DNA of 23,333 bases from the NCBI GenBank assembly GCA_050258035.1, contig JBLMYA010000025.1, forward strand, positions 1-23,333, given 5' to 3'. The stretch is from DATBLE01 sp050258035 (GTDB taxonomy: Bacteria > Actinomycetota > Thermoleophilia > Gaiellales > Gaiellaceae). The notes beneath the pieces were generated by a model, which was not told where the DNA came from, did no database searches, and worked only from the letters and a program-made list of their open reading frames with translations. Positions 6,587-15,195 of the stretch are shown here, piece by piece. Both the position numbers and the translations under genes were made by a program. The first letter of the stretch is position 1. Each line of letters begins with the position of its first letter.

Positions 6587-8607
6587 GCCGACGCGGGCGC
6601 TCGCAGGCGCGTGACGCCGAGTTCGCGGCCCAGCGACTGCGCCCGCCTGGCGATCGCCCGGCGCAGCTCGGGAGGCTCGAGGAGCTCCGCCTCCCCCCGG
6701 TAGCGGAGGATCTCGCCGACGAGCCACTCGGGGCTGCCGATCTTCTGCTCGTTGATCGCGGAGCCGTCGGCGAGCGGCGTGGCACCGCGCTCGATCTCCC
6801 AGCGCGCAACCGCCGGCGAGTAGAGCACCCGGGCGACGAGCGCACCCTCGAGGTGGCCCGGCTCGAACTCCTCGCGCGGCTCGAACCCGTCGTCGAGCAG
6901 GGCCGCGCTCCGCATCCGGTCGAGGCGGAAGCTCCTCTCGTCGTTGCGCGTGCGATCCCACGTGTGCACGTACCAGTGGGGCAGCCGGCGCTCGATCGTG
7001 TACGGCTCGACGACGTGGACGGTCGGCGTGCCCTCCTCCTCCTTCAGGTACTCGATCTCCACGAGTCGCCGCCTGCGGATGGCGTTCGTCAGCGTGGCGA
7101 CGAGGGTCTCCGCGGCGCGGTCCGCGCTTGGCTCGGGCGTCTGGGACAGCTCGAACTCGCCGAACGTGTCCTCGAGCTTCTTGCGTACGCGCGCGAGAGG
7201 GCGGTGAGCCTCCGCGGCGACGAGCGGACCAACGAATTCGAGCGCGAGCCGGATCGCGCGTGCCTCGAGCGGCGTCAGCCTCGGCGCGGAGCGGAAGGTG
7301 TCGCCCCAGAGCTCCTTGTCGATGTGCACCTCGTCGCCGTGCAACTCGGCGTACACGGCGTAGCAGCCGCCGCCGAAGTTGACGAGGTTCAGCAGCGAGA
7401 GGTGCTCCTCCAGCTCTTCTGCCGGAATCTGGAAGCGCTCGACGATCTCCGACGCAGGCACCACCGCGTCCTTCTGCTCGCCGCAGGCGGCCAGGAGGTA
7501 GGCGAGCAGCGCCTGGAGCAACCCGAACCGCTCGGGGGTGACCGGGCCCGACGATCGCTCCCCGACCCTGTCGTCGGTCTGGACGGAGACCTCACGAGCG
7601 GTCTTCGAGGGCGGCCCCTGGTGGCGCATCCGCACCCGGCGCAGGCTCTCCGCGACTTCGCGTCGCAGGTCCTCGGGCTCCCGCGGAACGGCGCGTCCAT
7701 CCTGTCGCAGCACCCAGGAGGCGAGCATCGGCAGGCTCGAGTACTCCGTGACGAAGACGTCGTCCTCGAGGCGCCCGCTCGCACCGAATGCCCGCTCCAC
7801 CCACCAGGCGGTCTCGGGGCGCACTTCGATGCGAGCCTCGCCCGCCGCATCGCCGAACTGCCACGACGCGCGGCCGCGGTACGCGTCGATGTGGAAGTCC
7901 GGCGGGAGCTTGAAGTCGCGCTCCCGTCGTGTGGCGAAGCGAATGTCTCCGCGGATCCGCGAGACCCGGAACGTGCGCATCGCGTCGCGGTCGAGGTCGG
8001 CGCCGACCACGTACCAGACTCCCCGGTCGTGCAGGAGCCCGTAGGGGTTCAGCGTCCGCTCGGTCTCCTTCCCGCTCGTCATCGCCCTGTACGCGAACTT
8101 CACCGTGCGCTGCTTCGAGATCGCCGTCTCGAGCTTCGCGAGCCGGCCGGGCATCTCCGCCGAGTAGTCGGGATCGCGCATCTCGACGCGGAGGGCGGTG
8201 GCGGAGGGCGCCTCGTCGGCCAGCGCCGGACGTCCGAGCGCCAGGTTCTGTAGGGCGAGCCGGAGCGGCTCCGCGTAGGCGAACTTGCCCTCGAGCAGGT
8301 AGAAGCACGTCTGGAGGGCGGCGAGCTCGTCGTCGGTGAGCTCGAGCTGGGGCAGGAAGTAGTTCTCAGAGCGGAGCGTGTACAGCTCCTCGCCCGTGAA
8401 CTCGTCGCGCTGGGAGTGAAGCGGGACGCCGAGGTCGCGCAGCTCGGCGCGGTCGGAGTAGAAGCGGCGGGCGAAGGCCTCGTCGGACATCTCCGAGTAC
8501 CCCTCGACGTTTCCCTTCACGTCCCGCGCCGTGAGGGGGCGCCGGTCCGCCATCAGGAACGCGACCAGCGAGAGCTGACGGATCAGCTTGTCGGTGTCGT
8601 GGGACAC
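6583..8607 (-). CDS. pafBC: Fused PafB-PafC WYL-domain transcriptional regulator of the DNA-damage response
   Basis: 674 residues made of two tandem WYL regulators. The first half (about 1-330) has an N-terminal winged helix (DKLIRQLSLVAFLMADRRPLTARDV), then a WYL domain (TVKFAYRAMTSGKETERTLNPYGLLHDRGVWYVVGAD...). The second half (about 355-674) has a weaker helix-turn-helix segment and another WYL domain (RRRLVEIEYLKEEEGTPTVHVVEPYTIERRLPHWYVHTWD). In mycobacteria PafB and PafC are separate subunits of a heterodimer that activates the LexA/RecA-independent DNA-damage regulon; natural fusions are known from other actinobacteria. The usual neighbour pafA is not in the window. The GTG start at 8607 has a TAAGCT -10 element exactly 6 nt upstream and no Shine-Dalgarno. 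There is no frameshift; the linker is continuous. Confidence 0.9.
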   Translation of the reverse strand: MSHDTDKLIRQLSLVAFLMADRRPLTARDVKGNVEGYSEMSDEAFARRFYSDRAELRDLGVPLHSQRDEFTGEELYTLRSENYFLPQLELTDDELAALQTCFYLLEGKFAYAEPLRLALQNLALGRPALADEAPSATALRVEMRDPDYSAEMPGRLAKLETAISKQRTVKFAYRAMTSGKETERTLNPYGLLHDRGVWYVVGADLDRDAMRTFRVSRIRGDIRFATRRERDFKLPPDFHIDAYRGRASWQFGDAAGEARIEVRPETAWWVERAFGASGRLEDDVFVTEYSSLPMLASWVLRQDGRAVPREPEDLRREVAESLRRVRMRHQGPPSKTAREVSVQTDDRVGERSSGPVTPERFGLLQALLAYLLAACGEQKDAVVPASEIVERFQIPAEELEEHLSLLNLVNFGGGCYAVYAELHGDEVHIDKELWGDTFRSAPRLTPLEARAIRLALEFVGPLVAAEAHRPLARVRKKLEDTFGEFELSQTPEPSADRAAETLVATLTNAIRRRRLVEIEYLKEEEGTPTVHVVEPYTIERRLPHWYVHTWDRTRNDERSFRLDRMRSAALLDDGFEPREEFEPGHLEGALVARVLYSPAVARWEIERGATPLADGSAINEQKIGSPEWLVGEILRYRGEAELLEPPELRRAIARRAQSLGRELGVTRLRAPASA

Positions 8608-8613
8608 ACCGCG

Positions 8614-8619
8614 AGCTTA
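8614..8619 (-). promoter_or_regulatory. -10 element of pafBC (leaderless type)
   Basis: TAAGCT on the minus strand, exactly 6 nt before the GTG start at 8607. The overlapping TATAAG just upstream makes the region unusually AT-rich for this sequence. No -35 hexamer is obvious; actinobacterial PafBC-dependent promoters use a RecA-NDp motif further upstream, which I do not see clearly here. Confidence 0.5.
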
Positions 8620-8692
8620 TACGTGTGGCCGAGAAATGCCTTGTGGAAAACCGGTTGGGCCAGACCCTGGGGGCGGACCCGGACCTCGGCGC

Positions 8693-9142
8693 CTAGGCTG
8701 CTACCTTCGAGCGGTCCAGGTGCTGGTGCGAGGGGCAGTAGTCGCGCTCGGGAAGCGGGGTCCGCTGGCACGGCTTGCCCTTTCGGGTTGTCGCACGGCA
8801 GCGGGCGACGCCGCCGTCGAACGCGCCTGCCTCGATCTGGGTCTGGACGAACGCAACGGCCGCTCCGACGCCCTCCCGTACCGCCCAGGCGACATGCGCC
8901 TGCTGGGTGATCGGGAAATACCGGCGAATGTCCTGGAACAGCGTCTTGTCGGGATTCGCGAAGTAGTGCGGATCGGTTGCGAGGCGCTCCATCGTGTCCT
9001 CGCACGCTCCCAGCACGGCCCGGCGGTACTCGAGCTGCTCCTCCGGGTCCGCGTACGGGTCGATCAGGTCCTTGATCGTGCGGTAGATGGCACGCGAGTA
9101 CTGATACATGCAGTTACGAATCTGAGCGTTCAACTCGTCCAT
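8693..9142 (-). CDS. Conserved-looking hypothetical protein with C-terminal zinc-knuckle-like motif
   Basis: 149 residues. The N-terminal two thirds (MDELNAQIRNCMYQYSRAIYRTIKDLIDPYADPEEQLEYRRAVLGACEDTMERL...) is predicted helical and soluble. The tail has C115-x9-C125-x10-C136-x2-H139 within ARCRATTRKGKPCQRTPLPERDYCPSH, a basic CxxxTxxGxxC...YCxxH pattern seen in small putative zinc-binding modules of unknown role. I do not recognise the full-length family. The ATG at 9142 is preceded by TAGATACT, which offers a -10-like element 4-6 nt upstream; an AGGAG lies about 15 nt upstream, too far for a good Shine-Dalgarno. It lies upstream of pafBC on the same strand, but pafBC has its own promoter-like element. 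Confidence 0.75.
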   Translation of the reverse strand: MDELNAQIRNCMYQYSRAIYRTIKDLIDPYADPEEQLEYRRAVLGACEDTMERLATDPHYFANPDKTLFQDIRRYFPITQQAHVAWAVREGVGAAVAFVQTQIEAGAFDGGVARCRATTRKGKPCQRTPLPERDYCPSHQHLDRSKVAA

Positions 9143-9306
9143 AGCCAGTATCTACGTCTCCTGTTAAGTGACGGAAAAGCTTTGTTACGCGCCGGTTAAG
9201 GGTGGAGGCACCGGCCGATCGGAAGCAGTCTACTCCTTTCTGCGCCGTGTTACAAAGTCCGGGCCGGTGTTGTCGAAGAAGAAAACGTATGCAACGCGGC
9301 GGAACC
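9143..9306. other. 164-bp intergenic region
   Basis: The gap between the start of the zinc-knuckle protein gene and the end of the SPOR-protein gene. On the minus strand it holds the -10-like TAGATACT near 9150 and another TAGACT near 9217-9222 with no start codon at the expected distance, so a longer leader or a small RNA is possible. I see no convincing ORF, tRNA or terminator with a T-tract. Confidence 0.4.
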
Positions 9307-9975
9307 TCAGCGGGTGACCTGGCGCGCGTATGCGTTCGGATACTTCGACCCCACCGAGCGGGCAGCGGTCTGGGCCCGGTCGAGCGTGGGGTAGACACCG
9401 GCGAAGACGACGTAGTAGCCGGGATGGAGGCTCGCGAACTTGCCCGAATCGAGGACTCCCGCGCCTCTGATCCCGCGCGCGAGCGCCTCCTTCGCCTTCG
9501 CAGTCGCGTCGGCCAGACCGGTGCCGCGGGCGGGGATCGAGGCGATCACGACCGTGTAGCCGTCTCGGGCGGGCCAGGCGGCCACGCCGGGCTTGGGCTT
9601 CGGCCTGGAGGTCTGCGCCGGCCGCGGGGCGGCAGGACTCGGCGCCGATGCGGTGGTCGTCGACACGCTCGGTTCCGGGGGCGCAGGGGGGGCGGTGACG
9701 ACAGGAGACGTGGCGACGATCGTCCGCGGGCCGTGGGACGCCTCGGTGTCGCGTCCGGCGACGATTCCGGCCGTCGCCGACCCCGCCGCGACGAGCAGGA
9801 GGAGGAGTGAAGCGAAGAGCCAGTCGCCCGGGTAGCGGCCGATGCGCCGCTCCCACGCGTACCCGAAGCTGCTCAGCCGTCGGGCAGGGGCGATGCGTGC
9901 CCCGCACCGGAGGCAGTACTCCTGGCCGGACTCGGCAGGCGTTCCGCAGGCGTGGCAGGTGTCAGGCTGCGCCAT
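9307..9975 (-). CDS. Zinc-ribbon, single-pass membrane protein with C-terminal SPOR domain
   Basis: 222 residues. A cytoplasmic N-terminal zinc ribbon (C7-x2-C10-x10-C21-x2-C24), one transmembrane helix (about 52-74, WLFASLLLLLVAAGSATAGIVAG), a long Pro/Ala/Thr/Ser linker (about 80-145), and a SPOR-like domain (about 147-222, GYTVVIASIPARG...DSGKFASLHPGYYVVFAGVYPTLDRAQTAARSV). SPOR domains bind denuded glycan strands of septal peptidoglycan, so a cell-wall or division-site role outside the membrane is likely. The start MAQPDTCHACG at 9975 overlaps the end of the upstream zinc-ribbon gene by 14 nt and gives a sensible N-terminus; an earlier ATG at 10023 would add a Pro-rich stretch lying inside that gene. 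Confidence 0.82.
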   Translation of the reverse strand: MAQPDTCHACGTPAESGQEYCLRCGARIAPARRLSSFGYAWERRIGRYPGDWLFASLLLLLVAAGSATAGIVAGRDTEASHGPRTIVATSPVVTAPPAPPEPSVSTTTASAPSPAAPRPAQTSRPKPKPGVAAWPARDGYTVVIASIPARGTGLADATAKAKEALARGIRGAGVLDSGKFASLHPGYYVVFAGVYPTLDRAQTAARSVGSKYPNAYARQVTR

Positions 9976-10495
9976 CGTCGGAGCCGGACCCCTCGGCGGC
10001 GGCTGTGGCGGGCTCGGGCTCAACGCGGGCTTGGGGCACTTCCGGCTCGGCGGTTCCTTCGGTGCCGGCGGCGGCCCCGCAGTTCGCGCAGAAGCGAGCG
10101 TCGGCAGGCAGCGGATGCTCGCACTCCGGGCAGGCGACGATCGGTTGCGAGCCGGCCGGCCGACCGCAGTTGGGGCAGAAATGGGAACTCCACGGCAGTG
10201 GCGCCCCGCACTCGCAGCGGCCGGCAGGGACGCGACGCCGGGCGACGGCGAGCATCTCGTCCAGCTCGTGCAGACGCGCGTCGAGTCCGAGGAGCTCGTT
10301 GCATCGATCGGCGAGGAGGTCCTCGCGGAAGGTGTCGCGCCGATACATCTCGAGCATCAGTCCGCCGAGGTCGCGGAGCTTCTCCTCGCGTGCCCGCTGG
10401 AGGTTCCGGCGCTCGCGGCGGATGAGGCCCGGCGGTGGGAGCGCGTGCCGCGGCTGGGGACGAGGCGAGCGGCGGAAGCGGCTCATGAGGCCCAT
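9962..10495 (-). CDS. Double zinc-ribbon protein with helical N-terminus
   Basis: 177 residues. A basic N-terminus (MSRFRRSPRPQPRH), a long charged helix likely to form a coiled coil (about 25-88, LIRRERRNLQRAREEKLRDLGGLMLEMYRRDTF...LHELDEMLAVARR), then two zinc ribbons: CEC...CPNC at residues 94-110 and CPEC...CANC at 122-139, and an acidic, Ala/Pro/Glu-rich tail. It is probably a cytosolic zinc-binding adaptor; no enzyme motif is visible. The start may be ATG at 10495 or 10486. Its end overlaps the SPOR-protein start, and both proteins carry the same type of zinc ribbon, so they probably form one operon and may interact. Confidence 0.78.
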   Translation of the reverse strand: MGLMSRFRRSPRPQPRHALPPPGLIRRERRNLQRAREEKLRDLGGLMLEMYRRDTFREDLLADRCNELLGLDARLHELDEMLAVARRRVPAGRCECGAPLPWSSHFCPNCGRPAGSQPIVACPECEHPLPADARFCANCGAAAGTEGTAEPEVPQARVEPEPATAAAEGSGSDDGAA

Positions 10496-10506
10496 CGGCC
10501 CCGTCG

Positions 10507-10512
10507 AGTCTA
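10507..10512 (-). promoter_or_regulatory. -10-like element upstream of the zinc-ribbon/SPOR pair
   Basis: TAGACT on the minus strand lies in the short gap after the aldehyde dehydrogenase gene. It is 11 nt before the ATG at 10495, which would give a leader of about 5 nt. The same hexamer serves the aldehyde dehydrogenase gene at 11953-11958. Confidence 0.4.
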
Positions 10513-10524
10513 GCTCCGCCCTCG

Positions 10525-11946
10525 TCAGAGCTGGAGCACGACGACGCGTTCCTCGGTGAGCTCCCGAACCGCATACGCCGGGCCTTCGCGCGTGTTCCCG
10601 GAGTCCTTCACGCCGCCGTAGGGCATCTGGTCGGCGCGGAACGTCGGCGCCTCGTTGACGGTGACGCCGCCGAACACGAGCCGGCGGGCGGCCTCGAGGC
10701 CGGTCTTCACGTCGGCCGTGAATATCCCCGCCTGGAGGCCGTAGCGGGTGCCGTTCGCCAGTTCGATCGCCTCGTCCAGGGAGCCGTACGGCGTGACCGT
10801 GCAGACCGGCCCGAACACCTCGTCGCACGAGACCTTGGCGTCGGGGCTCGCGCGGGCGATCACCGTCGGCCGGATCAGGCCATCCTCGGTCACGTCGCCA
10901 CCGGTGAGCACCTCGCCGCCGGACTCCCCGATCCAGGCCAGCACCCGGTCCTTCGCGCCCCCGTCGATCAGCGGCCCGACATCGGTCTCCTCGTCGGCGG
11001 GATCGCCGACCTTCAGCGCCTCGACCCTGGGCAGGAAGCGCTCCAGGAAGCCGTCGTAGACCTCGCGGGCGACGTAGATCCGCTGAACCGAGATGCAGCT
11101 CTGGCCGGCGAAGGAGAACGCGTTACCGGCCAGCCGGGCGGCCGCGTCCTCGAGATCGGCGTCCGCCTCCACGATCACGGGGGTCGCGTTGCCGAGTTCG
11201 AGCGCGACGTGCTTTCGCGGCGCACGCTCCTTCAGCTTCCACCCGACCTCGCCGCTGCCCGTGAACGTCAGCGCGGCCACGCGCTCGTCCCCGACGAGCA
11301 CGTCGCCGATCTCCGACGACTGGCCGACGACGACGTTCAGCCAACCCGGCGGGAGCCCGGCCTCCGTCTCCAGCTCTGCGAGCAGCAGGGCGGAGAGCGG
11401 AGTGGCCGTCGCGGGCTTGAGCACGACCGCGCAGCCGGCCGCGAGGGCGGGGGCGATCTTGTGGGCGACGAGGTTGGCCGGGAAGTTGAACGGGCTGATC
11501 GCGCCGACGACGCCGACCGGGACGCGCACGGTGAAGGCGAGCTTGCCCTCGCCGGCCTGCGAGGCGTCCATCGGCACGACGTCGCCGGCCAGCTTCCGGG
11601 CCTCGACTGCGGCAAACGTGTAGGTCGACATCGACCGCGACGCCTCCACGCGGGCGGTCTTCAGCGGCTTCCCGGCCTCGGCACAGATCGTCTGCGCGAG
11701 CTCCTCGTGCCGGCGGCCGATGGCGCCCGCGACCTTGACGAGGATCTCGGCGCGCCGGTGCGCGGGGAGCGGTTCCCGCATCGCCTCCACGGCGGCGTCG
11801 ATCGCCTTTCGCGTCTCGTCGGCGCCCGCCTTCGGGACGCGGCCGACGACCCCGCCCGAGTACGGTGAGCGCACGTCGACCCACTCGCCGGTCTCGATCC
11901 ATTCGCCGCCGACGAGAAGCTTCCGCTCCGCGACCGTTGTCGCCAC
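10525..11946 (-). CDS. NAD(P)-dependent aldehyde dehydrogenase
   Basis: 473 residues, full length for the aldehyde dehydrogenase superfamily. Visible elements: the cofactor region around ISPFNFP (Asn154) and VLKPAT (Lys177), the TFTGSGEVG turn, the general base Glu250 in ALELGNATPVIV, the nucleophile Cys284 in FAGQSCISVQR, and DEVFGPVCTV near the C-terminus. It oxidises an aldehyde to the acid in the cytosol. The pattern LELGNATPVIV with SCISVQR is closest to lactaldehyde, phosphonoacetaldehyde or non-phosphorylating glyceraldehyde-3-phosphate dehydrogenases, but the substrate cannot be fixed from sequence alone. The GTG start at 11946 follows a TAGACT -10 element by exactly 6 nt. It is divergent from the cyclase gene with 25 bp between the start codons. 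Confidence 0.93.
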   Translation of the reverse strand: MATTVAERKLLVGGEWIETGEWVDVRSPYSGGVVGRVPKAGADETRKAIDAAVEAMREPLPAHRRAEILVKVAGAIGRRHEELAQTICAEAGKPLKTARVEASRSMSTYTFAAVEARKLAGDVVPMDASQAGEGKLAFTVRVPVGVVGAISPFNFPANLVAHKIAPALAAGCAVVLKPATATPLSALLLAELETEAGLPPGWLNVVVGQSSEIGDVLVGDERVAALTFTGSGEVGWKLKERAPRKHVALELGNATPVIVEADADLEDAAARLAGNAFSFAGQSCISVQRIYVAREVYDGFLERFLPRVEALKVGDPADEETDVGPLIDGGAKDRVLAWIGESGGEVLTGGDVTEDGLIRPTVIARASPDAKVSCDEVFGPVCTVTPYGSLDEAIELANGTRYGLQAGIFTADVKTGLEAARRLVFGGVTVNEAPTFRADQMPYGGVKDSGNTREGPAYAVRELTEERVVVLQL

Positions 11947-11952
11947 CCCGCA

Positions 11953-11965
11953 AGTCTAGGAAACT
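11953..11965. promoter_or_regulatory. Back-to-back -10 elements of a divergent leaderless gene pair
   Basis: On the minus strand TAGACT (11958-11953) lies 6 nt before the GTG at 11946. On the plus strand GAAACT (11960-11965), matching only A2 and T6 of the -10 consensus, lies 6 nt before the GTG at 11972. Both transcripts would start at or within a base of the initiator codon. A GGGGG run precedes the plus-strand GTG but is too close to act as a ribosome binding site. Confidence 0.5.
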
Positions 11966-11971
11966 GGGGGC

Positions 11972-13274
11972 GTGCAGCCGGACATCCGGTACGCGCGCAA
12001 CGCCGAGGTGGCGATCGCCTACCAGGTCATCGGGTCGGGGGAGCATGACCTGGTCTTCGTCCCGGGCTTCGTCTCGAACCTCGTCTACGCCTGGGAGTCT
12101 CCCTACTGGCGCGAGTTCTACGAGCGGCTGGCCGGCTCGTTTCGACTCATCGTCTTCGACAAGCGGGGAACGGGACTCTCGGACCGCGGCGGGGCCGGGT
12201 GGGCGGCGCTCGAGACGCGGATGGACGACATGCGGGCGGTGCTCGCCGACGCACGCTCCGAACGCGCTGTCCTGTTCGGCAGCCACGAGGGCGGTCAAAT
12301 GGCCGCCCTCTACGCGGCGACGTATCCCGAGGCGACCGAGGCGCTGGTGCTCTTCCAGTTCCTCTCGCACGGCGAGGGCTCCGACAGTCCGTACTGGCAG
12401 CAGGCGAGCAAGCTGTTGCGGGACTGGGGAACGCAGGAGCTCGCCGACCGGTTCCTCGCCGAGATCTGCCCGACCCTGCTCCGCAGCGAGGCAGACCGGG
12501 TCTGGTTCGCGAACTGGCTGCGCGTCGGCGCCAGCCCGGAGATCGGCTTCGCACTCAACATGACCTACTCCGACAGCGATGTATCCGACATCCTGCCGAC
12601 GATCGGCGTGCCGACGCTCGTGCTCGTTCGCGGTGAGCTGGCGAGGGAGCAGGGAGCGGCCGAGACGGCTGACCTGATTCCGCACGCCCGGCTCGTGGAA
12701 GTCGAGGGAGCCGACTACTGGGGCATCTTCCTGTCGCCGGAGATCGTCGACGAAGTCGAGGCGTTCGTCGCAATGCTCGGCGCGGAGCAAGAACCGGAGA
12801 GCGTGCTCGCGACGATCCTCTTCACCGACCTCGTCGGCTCGACGGCGAAGGCCGCCGAGCTCGGAGATCGGCGCTGGCGCGAGCTACTCGGGGAGCATCA
12901 CGTCCGGACGCGGCGCGAGCTGCTCCGCCACCGCGGCATCGAGCTGGACACGGCCGGCGACGGCTTCTTTGCCCGTTTCGACGGGCCGGCGAGGGCGATC
13001 CGTTGCGCGTGCGCGATCCGCGACTCGGTCGCCGAGCTCGGGCTCGAGCTGCGGGCCGGCCTCCACACCGGCGAGTGCGAAGTGATCGAGAACAAGGTCA
13101 CGGGCATTGCCGTCTCGATCGGCGCCCGCGTGGCTGCGCAGGCCGGTCAGGGCGAGGTGCTCGTTTCGCAGACGGTCAAAGACCTCGTGGCGGGGTCAGG
13201 ACTCTCCTTCGTCGATCGCGGCACCGCCGAGCTGAAGGGGGTCCCCGGCGAGTGGCGGTTGTACGCTGTGGTCG

Positions 13275-13282
<8 letters not shown>
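11972..13282 (+). CDS. Alpha/beta-hydrolase-like domain fused to a class III nucleotide cyclase domain
   Basis: 436 residues. Residues 1-270 form an alpha/beta-hydrolase fold (YQVIGSGEHDLVFVPGFVSNLVYAWESP, DKRGTGLSDR). Residues 277-436 form a class III cyclase domain (ATILFTDLVGSTAKAAELGD, LDTAGDGFFARFD, GLHTGE, KGVPGEWRLYAV). In the hydrolase part the nucleophile elbow reads G103-S-H105-E-G-G, with His at the usual serine position; the acid position reads RGE222 and the usual catalytic His is Tyr249 (EGADYWG). It is therefore probably a ligand-sensing, not hydrolysing, domain. The cyclase keeps both metal Asp residues (286, 330) and Arg386, but the transition-state Asn position is Ser382, so activity is uncertain. 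The stop overlaps the thiolase start by 8 nt. Confidence 0.88.
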
Positions 13283-14431
<1,149 letters not shown>

Positions 14432-14435
<4 letters not shown>

Positions 14436-14839
14436 GAGGCGAAGTCGAGCACGCCACTCGCTGGCTCCTCGTGCGCGGCCGGGGCGCCCGGCCGCTCGAC
14501 CGCTACGTCCGACCGGAGGAGATCCGTGCGCACGCGGCCTCGCGGCGGCCCTCCCAGGAGCCGGGCGAGCTCGCGATCCTCTACGCCTCCGTGTGGCAGG
14601 CGATCTTCGCCGTGGTCGAGATCGCCGGTCCGCCCGAGCACGACCCGGCGAAGGAGCGCTGGGCGTGGCGCTTCCCGGTCCGACCGCTGGTCGTCGTGGC
14701 CGACCTCGACCGCGCTCCGGCGGTCGAGGAGGCGGGAATCTTCCCGCAGAGCCTCTGGCGCCACTCGTACATCAGGCTGACGGATGTCCAGTTCGCGACC
14801 GCAAGGGCGCTGGTCGAGGCCGCCGGAGAGCGTTTGTAA
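14432..14839 (+). CDS. EVE/PUA-like domain protein
   Basis: About 135 residues: TRWLLVRGRGARPLDRYVRPEEI...PGELAILYASVWQAIFAVVEIAGPPEHDPAKERWAWRFPVRPLVVVADLDRAPAVEEAGIFPQSLWRHSYIRLTDVQFATARALVEAA. The pattern (short beta barrel, ILYAS..QAIFAVVEI, W.WRFPVRPL, the final RLTDVQF) is like EVE/PUA-fold proteins, some of which bind modified nucleic-acid bases; the assignment is by eye. No ATG, GTG or TTG precedes the conserved WLLV segment. The best start is CTG at 14432, which overlaps the thiolase stop as CTGA, the same arrangement as the GTGA overlaps at 3760 and 20120; GTG at 14471 would cut into the first strand. Confidence 0.65.
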
Positions 14840-14920
14840 CAGACTGTCACTTGTCGGAGTCGCTTTCGCCGAAATGCTCTGTTCCCCGGCGAGCCGTAGC
14901 GGCTTGTAACAGTCTGTTAC
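14836..14920. repeat. Pair of 15-bp palindromes, possible operators or terminal inverted repeats
   Basis: GTAACAGACTGTCAC (14836-14850) and GTAACAGTCTGTTAC (14906-14920) start exactly 70 bp apart. The second is a perfect palindrome around one central base; the first has one mismatch. Because the central bases are A and T, the second copy read on the opposite strand matches the first at 14 of 15 positions. The first overlaps the TAA stop of the EVE-like gene, and the second ends 56 bp before the -10 element of the CxxC gene. TetR-like operator pairs look like this, but a mini-element is also possible. Confidence 0.7.
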
Positions 14921-14976
14921 TCGGCTGCCCTCTGAGTGCGCGGGGCGCACGGGCAGGTGCCGTCTCGTCCGCGTCG

Positions 14977-14982
14977 TACCTT
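14977..14982 (+). promoter_or_regulatory. -10 element of the small CxxC protein gene
   Basis: TACCTT, exactly 6 nt before the ATG at 14989, with no Shine-Dalgarno: leaderless type. It lies downstream of the paired palindromes, which could control it. Confidence 0.45.
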
Positions 14983-14988
14983 CAGACC

Positions 14989-15192
14989 ATGATCACGTGT
15001 GCCCTCTGTGGACGCAGCATGTTGCTCGGCGAGGCGTTCGGCCACTGGCGCGCCGACGGAGCGGGGAGCGAGCAGGTCGTCTGCCGGCTGTGCGACGACG
15101 AAGCCGAGCGTCGCGGCTGGGCCCGCCTCGACCGTCCGCCCGGGCGCCGGACGACCCTTGGCACGACCTGGCACGCGCGCAAGGTCGCCTAG
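14989..15192 (+). CDS. Small zinc-ribbon-like (CxxC...CxxC) protein
   Basis: 67 residues: MITCALCGRSMLLGEAFGHWRAD...VVCRLCDDEAERRGWARLDRPPGRRTTLGTTWHARKVA. C4-x2-C7 and C32-x2-C35 form a probable single zinc site; the basic tail could contact nucleic acid or a partner. I recognise no named family. The start is fixed by the TACCTT element 6 nt upstream. It converges on the antiporter gene with only 3 nt between the two stop codons. Confidence 0.7.
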   Translation: MITCALCGRSMLLGEAFGHWRADGAGSEQVVCRLCDDEAERRGWARLDRPPGRRTTLGTTWHARKVA

Positions 15193-15195
15193 CTG

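Noticed and set aside
6853..8253. A plus-strand frame of 466 codons
   Set aside because: Antisense to pafBC, whose WYL domains are clear; the translation has no recognisable motif.
9180..9257. CTTTGT...ACAAAG inverted repeat in the 9143-9306 gap
   Set aside because: Only 6 bp arms separated by about 66 nt, with no further symmetry, so it is likely chance.
12310..12561. Minus-strand frame of 83 codons inside the cyclase gene
   Set aside because: Reads as ordinary-looking protein but is fully antisense to a strong domain and has no promoter-like element.
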